A DNA stretch of 64,000 nt from Stenotrophomonas indicatrix. GTDB lineage: Bacteria > Pseudomonadota > Gammaproteobacteria > Xanthomonadales > Xanthomonadaceae. The notes beneath the pieces are model-generated. The model saw only the letters and a program-made list of their open reading frames with translations, was not told the DNA's origin and searched no databases. The translations under genes and the position numbers were made by a program. The DNA lies in assembly GCA_041545745.1 (NCBI GenBank), contig CP168152.1:1610001-1674000 (forward strand), read 5' to 3'. Positions 20,321 to 29,240 of the stretch are shown here, piece by piece; the stretch's first letter is position 1, and each line of letters starts with the position of its first letter.

Positions 20321-21094
20321 ATGACCGACTTCGTTGTTGCCATCCCGGCCCGCTATGCCGCTTCGCGGCTGCCGGGCAAGCCGCTGCGTCTGCTGGGCGG
20401 AGAGCCCATGGTGCTGCATGTGGCCCGCCGCGCGCTGCAGGCCGGCGCAGGTGAGGTCTGGGTCGCGACTGACGACCAGCGCATTGCCGAGGCGTTGTCC
20501 GGCCTGGAGGAAGTGAGGGTGGCGATGACCGCGGCGTCGCATGCCTCCGGCACCGATCGCCTGGCCGAATGCGCGCGTATCGCTGGCTGGGCTGAGAACA
20601 CCGTGGTGGTCAACCTGCAGGGCGATGAACCGTTCGCACCGGCCGCCGGCATCCGCGCCGTCGCCGCGGCACTGGTGGAAGGCAGCGCGCCGATGTCGAC
20701 CCTGGCCACGCCGGTCGAGGATGCACACACGCTGTTCGACCCGAACGTGGTCAAGCTGGTGCGCAACGTGCGCAACGAGGCCATGTACTTCAGCCGTGCG
20801 CCAATCGCCTGGCATCGCGACGGCTTCGCCCGCAGCCGCGAGATCCTGCCCGAGGGCCACCAGTGGCTGCGTCACATCGGCATCTATGGCTACCGTGCCG
20901 GCTTCCTGCAGCAGTTCGCCTCGATGCCGCCGGGCACGTTGGAACAGGTGGAATCGCTGGAGCAGCTGCGCGTGCTGGAAGCGGGCTACCCGATCGCCGT
21001 GGCGATCTCGCCCGAACCCTTCCCGCCGGGCATCGACACCCCTGAAGACCTGCAGCGCGCCGAAACGCTGCTGCAGGCGATGGCCGCGCGATGA
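20321..21094 (+). CDS. kdsB: CMP-Kdo synthetase KdsB
   Basis: The protein has 257 residues. The nucleotidyltransferase start [18 protein letters not shown], the motif VNLQGDEPF with the metal-binding Asp, and [10 protein letters not shown] and [13 protein letters not shown] are all KdsB signatures. It activates Kdo with CTP for addition to lipid A. I chose the ATG at 20321 because conserved sequence begins at once; an earlier in-frame start at 20252 would add 23 residues. The last 4 bp overlap the next gene. Confidence 0.96.
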   Translation: MTDFVVAIPARYAASRLPGKPLRLLGGEPMVLHVARRALQAGAGEVWVATDDQRIAEALSGLEEVRVAMTAASHASGTDRLAECARIAGWAENTVVVNLQGDEPFAPAAGIRAVAAALVEGSAPMSTLATPVEDAHTLFDPNVVKLVRNVRNEAMYFSRAPIAWHRDGFARSREILPEGHQWLRHIGIYGYRAGFLQQFASMPPGTLEQVESLEQLRVLEAGYPIAVAISPEPFPPGIDTPEDLQRAETLLQAMAAR

Positions 21095-21579
21095 AGCTGC
21101 TGGTCGTCTGCCTCGGCAACATCTGCCGCTCGCCGATGGCCGAAGGCGCGCTGCGCGCCCGCCTGGATGCCTCGGCGCTGGCTGGGCGGGTGCAGGTCGA
21201 CTCGGCCGGTACCGGCGACTGGCATGTGGGCCAGCCACCCGACCGGCGAGCCATTGCGTGCGCAGCCGGGCATGGCGTGGACCTGGGCAGCCTGCGCGCG
21301 CGGCAGCTGCGGCCGCAGGACTTCGACACCTTCCACTGGATACTGTGCGCCGACGAGGCCAACCTGCGTGATGCCGCACGCCTTGCCACCGCCACCCAGC
21401 GCGAGCGCCTGGCGCTGTACCTACCGTGGTCGGGCGGGCAGGGCGAACGCGCGATTCCCGATCCCTATACCGGTGGCAGTGATCATTTCGAACAGGTCTG
21501 GTCGCTGGTCGACGCTGCTGCCGAACGCACCGTGGCACGCCTGTTGCATCACGCTGACTCCGGCATAATCGGGGCATGA
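21091..21579 (+). CDS. Low-molecular-weight protein tyrosine phosphatase
   Basis: The protein has 162 residues. The catalytic P-loop CLGNICRSP has nucleophile C7 and R13 (CX5R), and the general acid Asp lies in [12 protein letters not shown]. This family removes phosphate from protein tyrosine or acts on related small substrates. It is usually about 150 residues, as here. It overlaps kdsB by 4 bp and the NHL gene by 4 bp. The substrate is not evident; polysaccharide-linked tyrosine phosphatases of this family exist, but no tyrosine kinase gene is in the window. Confidence 0.92.
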   Translation: MKLLVVCLGNICRSPMAEGALRARLDASALAGRVQVDSAGTGDWHVGQPPDRRAIACAAGHGVDLGSLRARQLRPQDFDTFHWILCADEANLRDAARLATATQRERLALYLPWSGGQGERAIPDPYTGGSDHFEQVWSLVDAAAERTVARLLHHADSGIIGA

Positions 21580-22988
21580 ACATCCAGCCCGTCCCGGACC
21601 TGCCCGAGTTCGCCGCCTGGCTCAATGCCGCGCCCTGCACCCTGACCGAACTGCGTGGCCGGCCGGTCGCGCTGTTGTTCGTCAACGCGGCTTCCGTGTG
21701 GAGCGCGCAACGGCTGGCCGAGTTCAGCCAGTGGCTGTCACGCCACCCCGGCAAGCTGCAACCCCTGGTGCTACAAGTACCGCGTTTCGATTTCGAGCGT
21801 GACGCCACGGCTGCGTTGAAACTGCTGCGCCGGCAGGGCCTGACCATGCCGGTGCTGCTCGATGCCGATTGGGATGGCTGGCGCCGCTTCGGTGTCACCG
21901 CCTGGCCGACCATGGTGCTGCTGGACGCGCAGGGCCGCGAACAGCAGCGCTTGATCGGCCAGGGCGTGCCCGGCGAGTTGGAGCGGGCCCTGAATGCCCT
22001 TTGCGAGGGTGCGCCGTCGGCCCCTTCGCGCGGCGGCAGCGAACTGCATCCCGAGCCGCGCCAGGCGTTGCGATTCCCCATGGGGCTGGCCGTGAACCAG
22101 GAACGGCTGTACATCGCCGACAGTGGCCATCACCGCATCCTTGAATGCAGTCATGGCGGCCGCGTGCTGCGTCAGTTCGGCCTCGGCACCGCCGACTTCA
22201 TGGACGGCAACCTCGCCGAAGCCGCTTTCCACAGGCCGCAGGCGCTGGCGCTGGAGCGTGAGTCGCTGTACGTGGCCGACACCGGCAACCACGCCGTGCG
22301 CCGCATCAACCTGCTGACCGGCCTGGTCGATACCCTGTGCGGCAACGGCCGTCCGGGCGCTCCCGTGGAAGGGCCGGTGGCGCAGCCTCGGCAGGTATCG
22401 CTGGATCATCCGGTTGGCCTGGCCATCGCCGAAAACCAGCTGCACGTCGCCATGGCCGGCGACAACCGCATCTGGAGCTATCACCTCGGCCAGCGCAGCC
22501 TGCAGTGGCGCGCTGGCAGCGGCGCCATCGACGAGCGCGACGGCAGTGGGCACCTGGCCGCGTTCGCGCAGCCCACGGCCGTGGCCGTGGTCCAGCAGGT
22601 GCTGTACGTGGCCGATGCGCTGGGCTCTTCGATCCGTTCATTGCAGTTGCGCGGTGACCTGGTGCAGACCCTGGTCGGGCAGGGCACCTGGCGCTTCGGT
22701 GAGGACGATGGCCCGCGCGCGCAGGCCAGCCTGCAGTTCCCGCAGGCGATCGCGCTGAGCCCGGATGCGCCGTTGCTGTGGATCGCCGATACCGGCAATG
22801 GCCGCCTGCGCACGTTGCGTCTGGGGGGCGGCGAACTGACCACCCAGCCCTTGCCGCGACGCCTGCATGGCCCGGCCGGCCTGGCCGTCGGTGCCGGCGC
22901 GGTGTGGATCGCCGAAACGGATTCCCACACCGTGCTGCGCCTGGACCCTGACAGCGGCGTGCTCAGCGAAGTGCCGATCAGCGAATGA
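21576..22988 (+). CDS. Thioredoxin-like domain fused to NHL-repeat propeller
   Basis: The protein has 470 residues. Residues about 1-145 look like a thioredoxin fold: VALLFVNAASVWSAQRLAEF stands where the CxxC would be, and VTAWPTMVLLDAQGREQQRLIGQG is the cis-Pro end. The redox cysteines are absent. Residues about 165-465 are NHL-type repeats, e.g. FPMGLAVNQERLYIADSGHHRI and LYVADTGNHAVRRINLLTG. The layout resembles NHLRC2. No signal peptide is visible, so it is probably cytoplasmic. Both ends overlap neighbours by 4 bp, so it is firmly part of the operon with uvrC. Role unknown; a protein-binding scaffold is plausible. Confidence 0.85.
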   Translation: MNIQPVPDLPEFAAWLNAAPCTLTELRGRPVALLFVNAASVWSAQRLAEFSQWLSRHPGKLQPLVLQVPRFDFERDATAALKLLRRQGLTMPVLLDADWDGWRRFGVTAWPTMVLLDAQGREQQRLIGQGVPGELERALNALCEGAPSAPSRGGSELHPEPRQALRFPMGLAVNQERLYIADSGHHRILECSHGGRVLRQFGLGTADFMDGNLAEAAFHRPQALALERESLYVADTGNHAVRRINLLTGLVDTLCGNGRPGAPVEGPVAQPRQVSLDHPVGLAIAENQLHVAMAGDNRIWSYHLGQRSLQWRAGSGAIDERDGSGHLAAFAQPTAVAVVQQVLYVADALGSSIRSLQLRGDLVQTLVGQGTWRFGEDDGPRAQASLQFPQAIALSPDAPLLWIADTGNGRLRTLRLGGGELTTQPLPRRLHGPAGLAVGAGAVWIAETDSHTVLRLDPDSGVLSEVPISE

Positions 22989-24829
22989 CCGTTGTTCCCG
23001 TCCCGACCTTCGATGGCAAGGCCTTCGCGGCCCAGCTGAGTACCGCCCCGGGCGTGTACCGCATGTATGCGGCCGACGACACGCTGTTGTACGTCGGCAA
23101 GGCCCGTGCGCTGCGCAACCGCGTGGGCAGTTACTTCAACGGCAGTCCGAAGAACGCGCGCATCATGTCGATGCTCTCGCAGATCGTGCGCATGGACGTG
23201 ACCGTGACGCGCTCGGAAGCCGAAGCGCTGCTGCTGGAAAACCAGCTGATCAAGTCGCTGTCGCCGCGCTACAACGTGTCCCTGCGCGACGACAAGACCT
23301 ATCCGCATGTGCTGCTGACCCGCGAGGACTGGCCGCGCATCGCCCTGCATCGTGGCCCGCGCGCCATTCCCGGGCGCTATTTCGGGCCATATCCCGGCGT
23401 CACTGCGGTGCGCGAGACGCTGAACCTGATGCACAAGCTGTTCAAGCTGCGCAGCTGCGAAGACAGCGTGTTCCGCAACCGCTCGCGGCCCTGCCTGCAG
23501 TATCAGATCGGGCGCTGCAGCGCGCCGTGCGTGGAGCTGGTGCCAGCAGCGGACTACGCCGAGTCGGTGCGCCGCGCGGCGATGTTCCTGGAAGGCAAGA
23601 GCGATGAGCTGACCCGGGAGCTGGGCGAGCAGATGCAGGCCGCCAGCGAAGCGCTGGAATTCGAGCAGGCCGCGCGACTGCGCGATCTGATTACTTCATT
23701 GCGCAGCATGCAGACCCGCCAGTACGTGGACGGCCGCGCGGCCGACCTGGATGTGCTGGCGGTGGCCATGCAGGGCTCGCAGGCCTGCGTGATGCTGCTG
23801 GCCTTCCGTGATGGCCGCAACCTGGGCACCCGCCCGTTCTTTCCCCGCACCAACGGCGAGGAAAGCCCGGATGAAGTGCTGGCGGCCTTTGTCTCGCAGT
23901 ACTACATCGAATTCGAGCCGCCGCGCGAGATCCTGCTCGACCGCGAAATTCCCGATGCCGATCTGATCGGTTCGGCGCTGTCGGCCTCGGCCGAGCGCAA
24001 GGTGCAGCTGAAATGGAACGTGCGCGGCGAGCGCGCAGGCTACCTGGAACTGGCCAGCCGCAACGCGCAGTTGACCCTGGCCACCGAGATCAACAGCCGC
24101 ACCGCGCAGCACGCGCGCAGCGAAGCGCTGCGGGTGATGCTGGGGCTGGCCGAACCGGTAAAGCGGGTGGAGTGCTTCGACATCAGCCACACCATGGGCG
24201 AAGCCACCGTGGCCTCCTGCGTGGTGTTTGACGCCGCTGGCCCGGTGCGTTCGCAGTACCGCCGTTTCAACATCAGCGGCATCGAGCCGGGCGATGATTA
24301 CGCCGCGATGCGCCAGGCCATCGACCGCCGCTTCCGCCGCGCCGTGGAAGAGCAGGGCGTGCTGCCGGACGTGCTGCTGATCGACGGTGGCGCCGGCCAG
24401 CTGGCACAGGCGCTGGCGGCGCTGGCCGATCTGGGCGTGGAAGGCGTGCTGCTGGTGGGTGTGGCCAAAGGCGTGGAACGCCGTGCCGGCCACGAAGCCC
24501 TGGTGATGCCCGATGGCCGCGAACTGCGCCCGGGTGCGGCCGATCCCGCCCTGCAGTTCATCCAGCAGGTGCGCGATGAAGCGCACCGCTTCGCCATCAC
24601 CGGCCATCGCGGGCGTCGGCAGAAGGCCCGGATGAGCAGCAAACTGGAAGACATCCCCGGCATCGGGCCGCGCCGGCGCGCCAGCCTGCTGAAGCATTTC
24701 GGCGGCCTGGTCGGCCTGAAAGCGGCTGGAGAAGCAGAAATCGCCAAGGTGGAAGGCATCAATGACGCCCTCGCAGCGCGCATCTACGCTAACCTGCACG
24801 GGTTGGCCGCGCCGGATCCGGCCGAGTAG
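22985..24829 (+). CDS. uvrC: UvrABC excinuclease subunit C
   Basis: The protein has 614 residues, full UvrC length. The GIY-YIG nuclease domain (about 15-95) has GVYRMYAADDTLLYVGKAR. A UVR domain is near 200-235 (ELTRELGEQMQAASEALEFE). The RNase H-like endonuclease has ECFDISHTMGE and LLIDGGAGQL. C-terminal helix-hairpin-helix motifs include LEDIPGIGPRRRASLLKHFGG. UvrC makes both incisions after UvrB loading. It overlaps the NHL gene by 4 bp, and pgsA follows after 17 bp; uvrC-pgsA adjacency is common in gammaproteobacteria. Confidence 0.98.
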   Translation: MTVVPVPTFDGKAFAAQLSTAPGVYRMYAADDTLLYVGKARALRNRVGSYFNGSPKNARIMSMLSQIVRMDVTVTRSEAEALLLENQLIKSLSPRYNVSLRDDKTYPHVLLTREDWPRIALHRGPRAIPGRYFGPYPGVTAVRETLNLMHKLFKLRSCEDSVFRNRSRPCLQYQIGRCSAPCVELVPAADYAESVRRAAMFLEGKSDELTRELGEQMQAASEALEFEQAARLRDLITSLRSMQTRQYVDGRAADLDVLAVAMQGSQACVMLLAFRDGRNLGTRPFFPRTNGEESPDEVLAAFVSQYYIEFEPPREILLDREIPDADLIGSALSASAERKVQLKWNVRGERAGYLELASRNAQLTLATEINSRTAQHARSEALRVMLGLAEPVKRVECFDISHTMGEATVASCVVFDAAGPVRSQYRRFNISGIEPGDDYAAMRQAIDRRFRRAVEEQGVLPDVLLIDGGAGQLAQALAALADLGVEGVLLVGVAKGVERRAGHEALVMPDGRELRPGAADPALQFIQQVRDEAHRFAITGHRGRRQKARMSSKLEDIPGIGPRRRASLLKHFGGLVGLKAAGEAEIAKVEGINDALAARIYANLHGLAAPDPAE

Positions 24830-24846
24830 AGAGAGAATAAAGCCGC

Positions 24847-25476
24847 ATGACGTTGACCCTGCCCACCTGGCTGACCCTGTTGCGGATCGTGATGATCCCG
24901 GTGCTGGTGCTGGTGTTCTACCTGCCCTACACCTGGACCAACTTCGCATCGGCAGCGATCTTTGGCCTGGCCGCGATCACCGACTGGCTCGATGGCTGGA
25001 TCGCGCGTCGTTACGGCCTGGAGTCGGCGTTCGGCGCCTTCCTCGACCCGGTCGCGGACAAGTTGATGGTGGCGGTGGCGCTGTTCCTGATCGTGCAGGG
25101 TCATCCGACCCCGTGGATGGCGTTCTGGGCGGCGGTGATCGTCGGCCGCGAGATCGCGGTGTCGGCGCTGCGCGAGTGGATGGCCGAACTCGGCCAGCGT
25201 GCCAAGGTGCGGGTGGCGATGATCGGCAAGGTCAAGACCACCGCGCAGATGGTCGCGCTGCTGTGCCTGCTGTATTCGGTGGCGCCCAACGTGCCGGTCA
25301 ACGACATCTGGATGGGCCCGCCGGTATTCCATATCGGTGACTGGACCCTGGCCATTGCCGCGGTGCTGACCCTGTGGTCGGGCCTGCAGTACCTGCACGC
25401 CGCCTGGCCCAGCTTGCGTGACGACGAGCGCGCCGCGCGCGAGCGTTCGCGGCAGAAGAAGCTGGGCAACGGTTGA
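24847..25476 (+). CDS. pgsA: CDP-diacylglycerol-glycerol-3-phosphate 3-phosphatidyltransferase
   Basis: The protein has 209 residues with several membrane helices. The CDP-alcohol phosphotransferase signature DGWIARRYGLESAFGAFLDP followed by VAD fits DG-x2-AR-x8-G-x3-D-x3-D, with all catalytic residues present. It makes phosphatidylglycerophosphate, the first step to phosphatidylglycerol and cardiolipin. It is the last gene of the plus-strand block from comEC; a palindromic repeat follows directly and may end the transcript. Confidence 0.95.
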   Translation: MTLTLPTWLTLLRIVMIPVLVLVFYLPYTWTNFASAAIFGLAAITDWLDGWIARRYGLESAFGAFLDPVADKLMVAVALFLIVQGHPTPWMAFWAAVIVGREIAVSALREWMAELGQRAKVRVAMIGKVKTTAQMVALLCLLYSVAPNVPVNDIWMGPPVFHIGDWTLAIAAVLTLWSGLQYLHAAWPSLRDDERAARERSRQKKLGNG

Positions 25477-25485
25477 GAAACTGCC

Positions 25486-25524
25486 GGTGTCGGATCCCTT
25501 TCCGCAGGAAAGGGCTCTGACACC
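25486..25524. repeat. Dispersed palindrome (GGTGTCGGATCC type)
   Basis: An imperfect 39-bp hairpin: GGTGTCGGATCCCTTTCC pairs with GGAAAGGGCTCTGACACC around a short loop. It lies 10 bp after the pgsA stop. A near relative (GGGGTCAGAGC...) follows the pit gene at 61141. Both sit just after operons, so they may act as 3'-end hairpins. Confidence 0.6.
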
Positions 25525-25535
25525 ATCGCCGCCCG

Positions 25536-25583
25536 CATCCACGCATGGCGTGGATCTACTGAAGCGTCCATCCACGCGTGGAT
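25536..25583 (-). repeat. SMAG (GTAG) palindrome with a degenerate partner
   Basis: Read on the minus strand, 25559-25536 is GTAGATCCACGCCATGCGTG plus GATG, the exact form found repeatedly at 54.3 and 57.0 kb. A second palindrome ATCCACGCGTGGAT lies at 25570-25583 without the GTAG head. SMAG elements are REP-like repeats described in S. maltophilia. Confidence 0.8.
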
Positions 25584-25624
25584 ACGCAATGTCGGCCAGC
25601 TCCACAAATCCCGGAAAAAAGCGC

Positions 25625-25652
25625 TTGACGCAATCCTTGGAACAGGTAAAAT
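25625..25652 (+). promoter_or_regulatory. Promoter of tRNA-Gly copy 1
   Basis: TTGACG (25625-25630) and TAAAAT (25647-25652) are 16 bp apart and lie just before the tRNA. Confidence 0.6.
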
Positions 25653-25664
25653 TTCGCCTCCCAA

Positions 25665-25740
<76 letters not shown>

Positions 25741-25751
25741 GATTCAAGAAT

Positions 25752-25776
25752 AACGCTCCCGCAAGGGGGCGTTTTT
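25752..25776 (+). terminator. Rho-independent terminator after tRNA-Gly copy 1
   Basis: AACGCTCCC, GCAA loop, GGGGGCGTT, then T-run. The same terminator follows copy 2. Confidence 0.9.
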
Positions 25777-25878
25777 CGTTTGTCTCCAGCGCGCTTCATA
25801 TCCACTTCACCGCCACTCCATCGCCTCACCACGCGGAGGCTCGAAGCTGCATCTCCCTTCTCAAGTGGTGATGCCGCG

Positions 25879-26985
25879 ATGCCTCACACTCCCACGGCCA
25901 ACGACTACGACGTGATCATCGTCGGCGCCAGTTTTGCAGGTGCTGCCTGTGCACTCGCCGCCGCCCAGTACGGCCTGCGTGTCTGCGTGCTCGAACGCAA
26001 GGCCGACCCCGGCGAGCGCCTGCATACCACCGGCATCGTGGTGAAGGAGGCCATGCAGCACACCTGGCTTGGTCGCATGCCCGAACAGCTGGTGCAGCGC
26101 GTGGCGCGCGTGCGCCTGTACGCACCGAACCTGCGCAATGTGTTGCTGGCCGCACCGGGCTACTACTTCCTCACCACCGATACACCGAACCTGATGCGCT
26201 GGTTGGCCAGCGAACTGCGCGCCAGTGGCGTGGACCTGCGGTTGCAGCAGTCGTTCACCGACGCCTGCCGCGACGGCGACGCGTGGCAGGTTGAAGGGGT
26301 GGGGCGCACGGCCTATCTGGTCGGCGCTGACGGCGCGCGTTCACGCGTCGCGCTGCGCACCGGCCTGGGCCAGGTGCGCGACAACCTGTATGGCGTCGAG
26401 CGCGAGTTTGCCGGCGTGCAGCTGCCGGAAGGCGATGCCTTGCACTGCTTTGTCAGCCGCCGGTTCGCACCCGGCTACATCGGCTGGGCCGCGCAGAACC
26501 CCACCGGCGTGCAGGTGGGATTGGCGCTGCGGCATGATCCCGCACATGCACGCGCGCCGGATATCGAGGGATTCCTTGAACACGTGCGCGACGTTGTGGG
26601 ACTTCCGCACTCGGCCCAGGTTGCCGGCACCCGCGCGGGGCTGGTGCCCTGCGGGTTGCCGGATGGCCCGATCACCGCGCCGGGCGTGATCCTGACCGGT
26701 GATGCGGCAGGTGTCGTCTCGCCGCTGTCGGCCGGCGGCATCCACTCGTCATGGCGGCACGGCTGGGCGGTCGGTGATGCGATCGGGCTGCACCGGCGCG
26801 GCAAGGGGCCAGCCGCCGAGCAGGTGGCAAGGCAGGCGGCCCCCACCTTTCACCGCAAGCGCGTGCTGCGCTGGGCCATGGACCACCTGCAGCGGGACTG
26901 GCCGGTCGATGCGCTGCTGCGTACCGGCCCGGTGCGCCGGCTGGCCGAACAGATCTACTTCCACCGACGGGGCGTTCGGGCGTGA
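25879..26985 (+). CDS. FAD-dependent oxidoreductase, geranylgeranyl-reductase-like
   Basis: The protein has 368 residues. The N-terminal dinucleotide fold DYDVIIVGASFAGAACALAA is followed by an E at the end of strand 2 (CVLERK). The second FAD motif is VGADGARSRVA and the third GVILTGDAAGVVSPLSAGGI. This is the FixC/geranylgeranyl reductase/halogenase-like group of flavoproteins; the substrate cannot be read from the sequence. The first glycine motif is GASFAG rather than GxGxxG. The ATG at 25879 precedes conserved sequence immediately. It stands alone between two tRNA-Gly genes. Confidence 0.8.
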   Translation: MPHTPTANDYDVIIVGASFAGAACALAAAQYGLRVCVLERKADPGERLHTTGIVVKEAMQHTWLGRMPEQLVQRVARVRLYAPNLRNVLLAAPGYYFLTTDTPNLMRWLASELRASGVDLRLQQSFTDACRDGDAWQVEGVGRTAYLVGADGARSRVALRTGLGQVRDNLYGVEREFAGVQLPEGDALHCFVSRRFAPGYIGWAAQNPTGVQVGLALRHDPAHARAPDIEGFLEHVRDVVGLPHSAQVAGTRAGLVPCGLPDGPITAPGVILTGDAAGVVSPLSAGGIHSSWRHGWAVGDAIGLHRRGKGPAAEQVARQAAPTFHRKRVLRWAMDHLQRDWPVDALLRTGPVRRLAEQIYFHRRGVRA

Positions 26986-27029
26986 TCCGGAAGCTGAACG
27001 CTGGCCGGTGAAAGGGCTGCAGAATCCTG

Positions 27030-27058
27030 TTGACGCCGTGCAGCAATCCCGACACAAT
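27030..27058 (+). promoter_or_regulatory. Promoter of tRNA-Gly copy 2
   Basis: TTGACG (27030-27035) and CACAAT (27053-27058) are 17 bp apart. The 30 bp from 27051 recur exactly before copy 3, so promoter and tRNA were duplicated together. Confidence 0.65.
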
Positions 27059-27090
27059 AGCGCTCCTTCGACGCAGGTCGAACGGAATCT

Positions 27091-27166
<76 letters not shown>

Positions 27167-27177
27167 GATTCAAGAAG

Positions 27178-27202
27178 AACGCTCCCGCAAGGGGGCGTTT
27201 TT
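27178..27202 (+). terminator. Rho-independent terminator after tRNA-Gly copy 2
   Basis: Same hairpin and T-run as after copy 1. Confidence 0.9.
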
Positions 27203-27234
27203 CGTTTGCGCGCCGCCATCCAGATGCAGCCTTG

Positions 27235-27582
27235 CTAGCGCGGAATGCCCCGGCTCGCGCTGCACCAGGTACGCACGTCCGCACGATCAAAGCCGGCGCA
27301 GGCGTTCTTCCGCGGGATGTACAGATACGGGGCGTCGGCCTGGTAGGTGAAGTGGTAGTAGTAGGTCTGGTCCTGGCCATACAGCCAGTAGTTCGACGAG
27401 CCGTCATTGATCACGTACGGCTCGAAGGAAAGGATCGACGACTGCGCGGGAATGAAGTTGCTTCTGTCCATCAGCAGCATGGTCGCGTTCGATGCCAGTG
27501 GCGTCGCCAGGCAGATCGCCATCGTGCCCACGATAAGCACGGCCATGAAGATGCCGAGTGTGCGGCGAGAGCTGGATTTCAA
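27235..27582 (-). CDS. Small membrane or exported protein of unknown function
   Basis: The protein has about 115 residues if it starts at the TTG at 27582 (GGCAGG about 8 nt upstream); an ATG at 27546 is the conservative alternative. A hydrophobic segment (MAVLIVGTMAICLATPLASN) near the N-terminus may be a signal anchor. The rest is rich in aromatic residues (NYWLYGQDQTYYYHFTYQAD) and has two cysteines near the end. No family recognised. It converges with tRNA-Gly copy 2 and is divergent from the export operon at 27.8 kb. Confidence 0.55.
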   Translation of the reverse strand: MKSSSRRTLGIFMAVLIVGTMAICLATPLASNATMLLMDRSNFIPAQSSILSFEPYVINDGSSNYWLYGQDQTYYYHFTYQADAPYLYIPRKNACAGFDRADVRTWCSASRGIPR

Positions 27583-27803
27583 GCGTATTGCCTGCCGGTA
27601 TAAGCGTTGCGGCCAATGTGCCCCAGCGCCCGCGGACAGTCCAGCGTTCAGCTTGGCGGCGCCGATGAAAGGCTGTGGAAAGGCCGAGGGTTCGCAATGC
27701 ATGCACCGCACACGCGCTGTAACGCACCTCCGACCGATTCTCCATGTCCACTCCACAATCGCGGCGTAGCCTCCTCGGCTTCTCTCTCCACGAAGGCGGG
27801 CGG

Positions 27804-29240
27804 GTGGCCAAACGTTTCACTTCCCCTGCAATGTCCGCTCAAAGGTATGTCCCCCTCCCGCGCATCGTACTGGCTGCCGGGGCGCTCCTGGCCAGCATGA
27901 TGCTGGCAGGCTGCATGTCGGTGCCGGTTCCCGATCTGCCCGATCGCACTCCAGTGGTCTGGAATCAAGCCGCCCCTGCGCAGGGCGTCGCGGTCGATGC
28001 GCGGCAGTGGTGGAAGGTGCTGGCCGATGCGCGCTTGAACGCACTGGTGGAAGAGGCGATCGCCGGCAATCTGGACCTGCAGCAGGCCACGCTGCGGCTG
28101 CAGGCGGTACGCCTGGTGTCGGGCACCGCCGATGCGCGCTTCCGTCCGGAGATAACGGCCAGTGCAAAGCAGGTGCAGGACGCCGCCGCGGTCGACACCT
28201 ACTTCCACGCCGGCGTCGAAGCGATCTGGGATCTCGGCCTGTTTGGTGCAGCGGAAAGTGCGCGGCTGAGCGCGCAGGCGGCCAACGCAAATGCAGAGGC
28301 ACTGCGCGATGCAGCGCAGGTGGCGGTCGTCGCTGATGTGGTGCGCAGCTATCTGGATCTTTCCGTCGCGCAGGCGCAGGCGGATCTGTTGGGTAAGCAA
28401 CAGGCGGTTGACGCACGCGGCGAGCAACTGGGGCTGGTGCGGCAGCGCCTGCATCTGGACGAGCCTGGCGAGCTGGATCGTCTGCGTGCGCGGCAGGCGA
28501 CCACACGCGCTGCCATTGCACAGGCGGATGAAAACGCAGGCAACGCCGCGCGTGCGCTGGCGCTGCTGCTGGGGCGCGATGGGCCGGATCCGGCCTGGAA
28601 TGCCTACCGCACGCCGCCGCAATTGAGCGCCTTCACCTTGCAGCAGGTGCCGGCCGATCTGCTGCGCCATCGCCCGCAGATCCTGCTGGCCGAGGCCGAT
28701 GTGCTGCAGGCTGCCGCCGAAAAGGGCAGTGCACGCGCGTCGATGTACCCGAAACTGAGCCTGGGCGGCTCCATCCTGTACGCCTACAACCTCACCCAGA
28801 ACGCACGCTCCAACTCCGATTCCAGCCCATCGATCGGTCCCTATATCGACATTCCGCTGTGGGACTGGGGCCAGCGTCGCGCGCGCTACCAGTCCGACGA
28901 CAAGCAACTGGATGCGGCGTTGCTGGGCTATCGCAAGGCCGTGCTGCAAGGCGTGGCTGAAGTGGAAGGCGCATTGGGCAGCCTGGCCCGTCAGGACAGC
29001 AGCATCCAGTCGCTGCAGGTGGCCGACGACGCTGCCCGGCAGCAGGTCGCCCGACAGGCCCGGCAGGTGCAGCTTGGCCTCTCCAGTGAGTTCGACGGGC
29101 TGGAAAGCCAGCGTGCGGCGTTGTCCGCGCAGGCCGATCTGATTGGTGCGCAGGGTACGCGCGTGCTCGCCTTCGCATCGCTCTACCGGGCAGTGGGCGG
29201 CGCACCCTTGCCGGTCGAGCCTGAAGGCGACGCGCAATGA
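27804..29240 (+). CDS. TolC/NodT-family outer-membrane efflux lipoprotein
   Basis: The protein has about 478 residues. A lipoprotein signal ends LASMMLAGCMSVPVP, with the lipidated Cys about 36 residues from the GTG at 27804. Two OEP (outer-membrane efflux) repeats follow, including ARQWWKVLADARLNALVEEA near the N-terminus and YPKLSLGGSILYAYNLTQ mid-protein. It forms the channel through outer membrane and periplasm. The start is uncertain: 27804 GTG has AAGG upstream, while 27744 and 27831 ATG lack a clear ribosome site. Its stop overlaps the permease start, so it belongs to the export operon. Confidence 0.88.
   Translation: MAKRFTSPAMSAQRYVPLPRIVLAAGALLASMMLAGCMSVPVPDLPDRTPVVWNQAAPAQGVAVDARQWWKVLADARLNALVEEAIAGNLDLQQATLRLQAVRLVSGTADARFRPEITASAKQVQDAAAVDTYFHAGVEAIWDLGLFGAAESARLSAQAANANAEALRDAAQVAVVADVVRSYLDLSVAQAQADLLGKQQAVDARGEQLGLVRQRLHLDEPGELDRLRARQATTRAAIAQADENAGNAARALALLLGRDGPDPAWNAYRTPPQLSAFTLQQVPADLLRHRPQILLAEADVLQAAAEKGSARASMYPKLSLGGSILYAYNLTQNARSNSDSSPSIGPYIDIPLWDWGQRRARYQSDDKQLDAALLGYRKAVLQGVAEVEGALGSLARQDSSIQSLQVADDAARQQVARQARQVQLGLSSEFDGLESQRAALSAQADLIGAQGTRVLAFASLYRAVGGAPLPVEPEGDAQ

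Noticed and set aside
17391..22114. Very long minus-strand frames (637 and 1108 codons) opposite msbA, lpxK and kdsB
   Set aside because: Antisense artefacts of high third-position GC; no domain is recognisable and all plus-strand genes are established.
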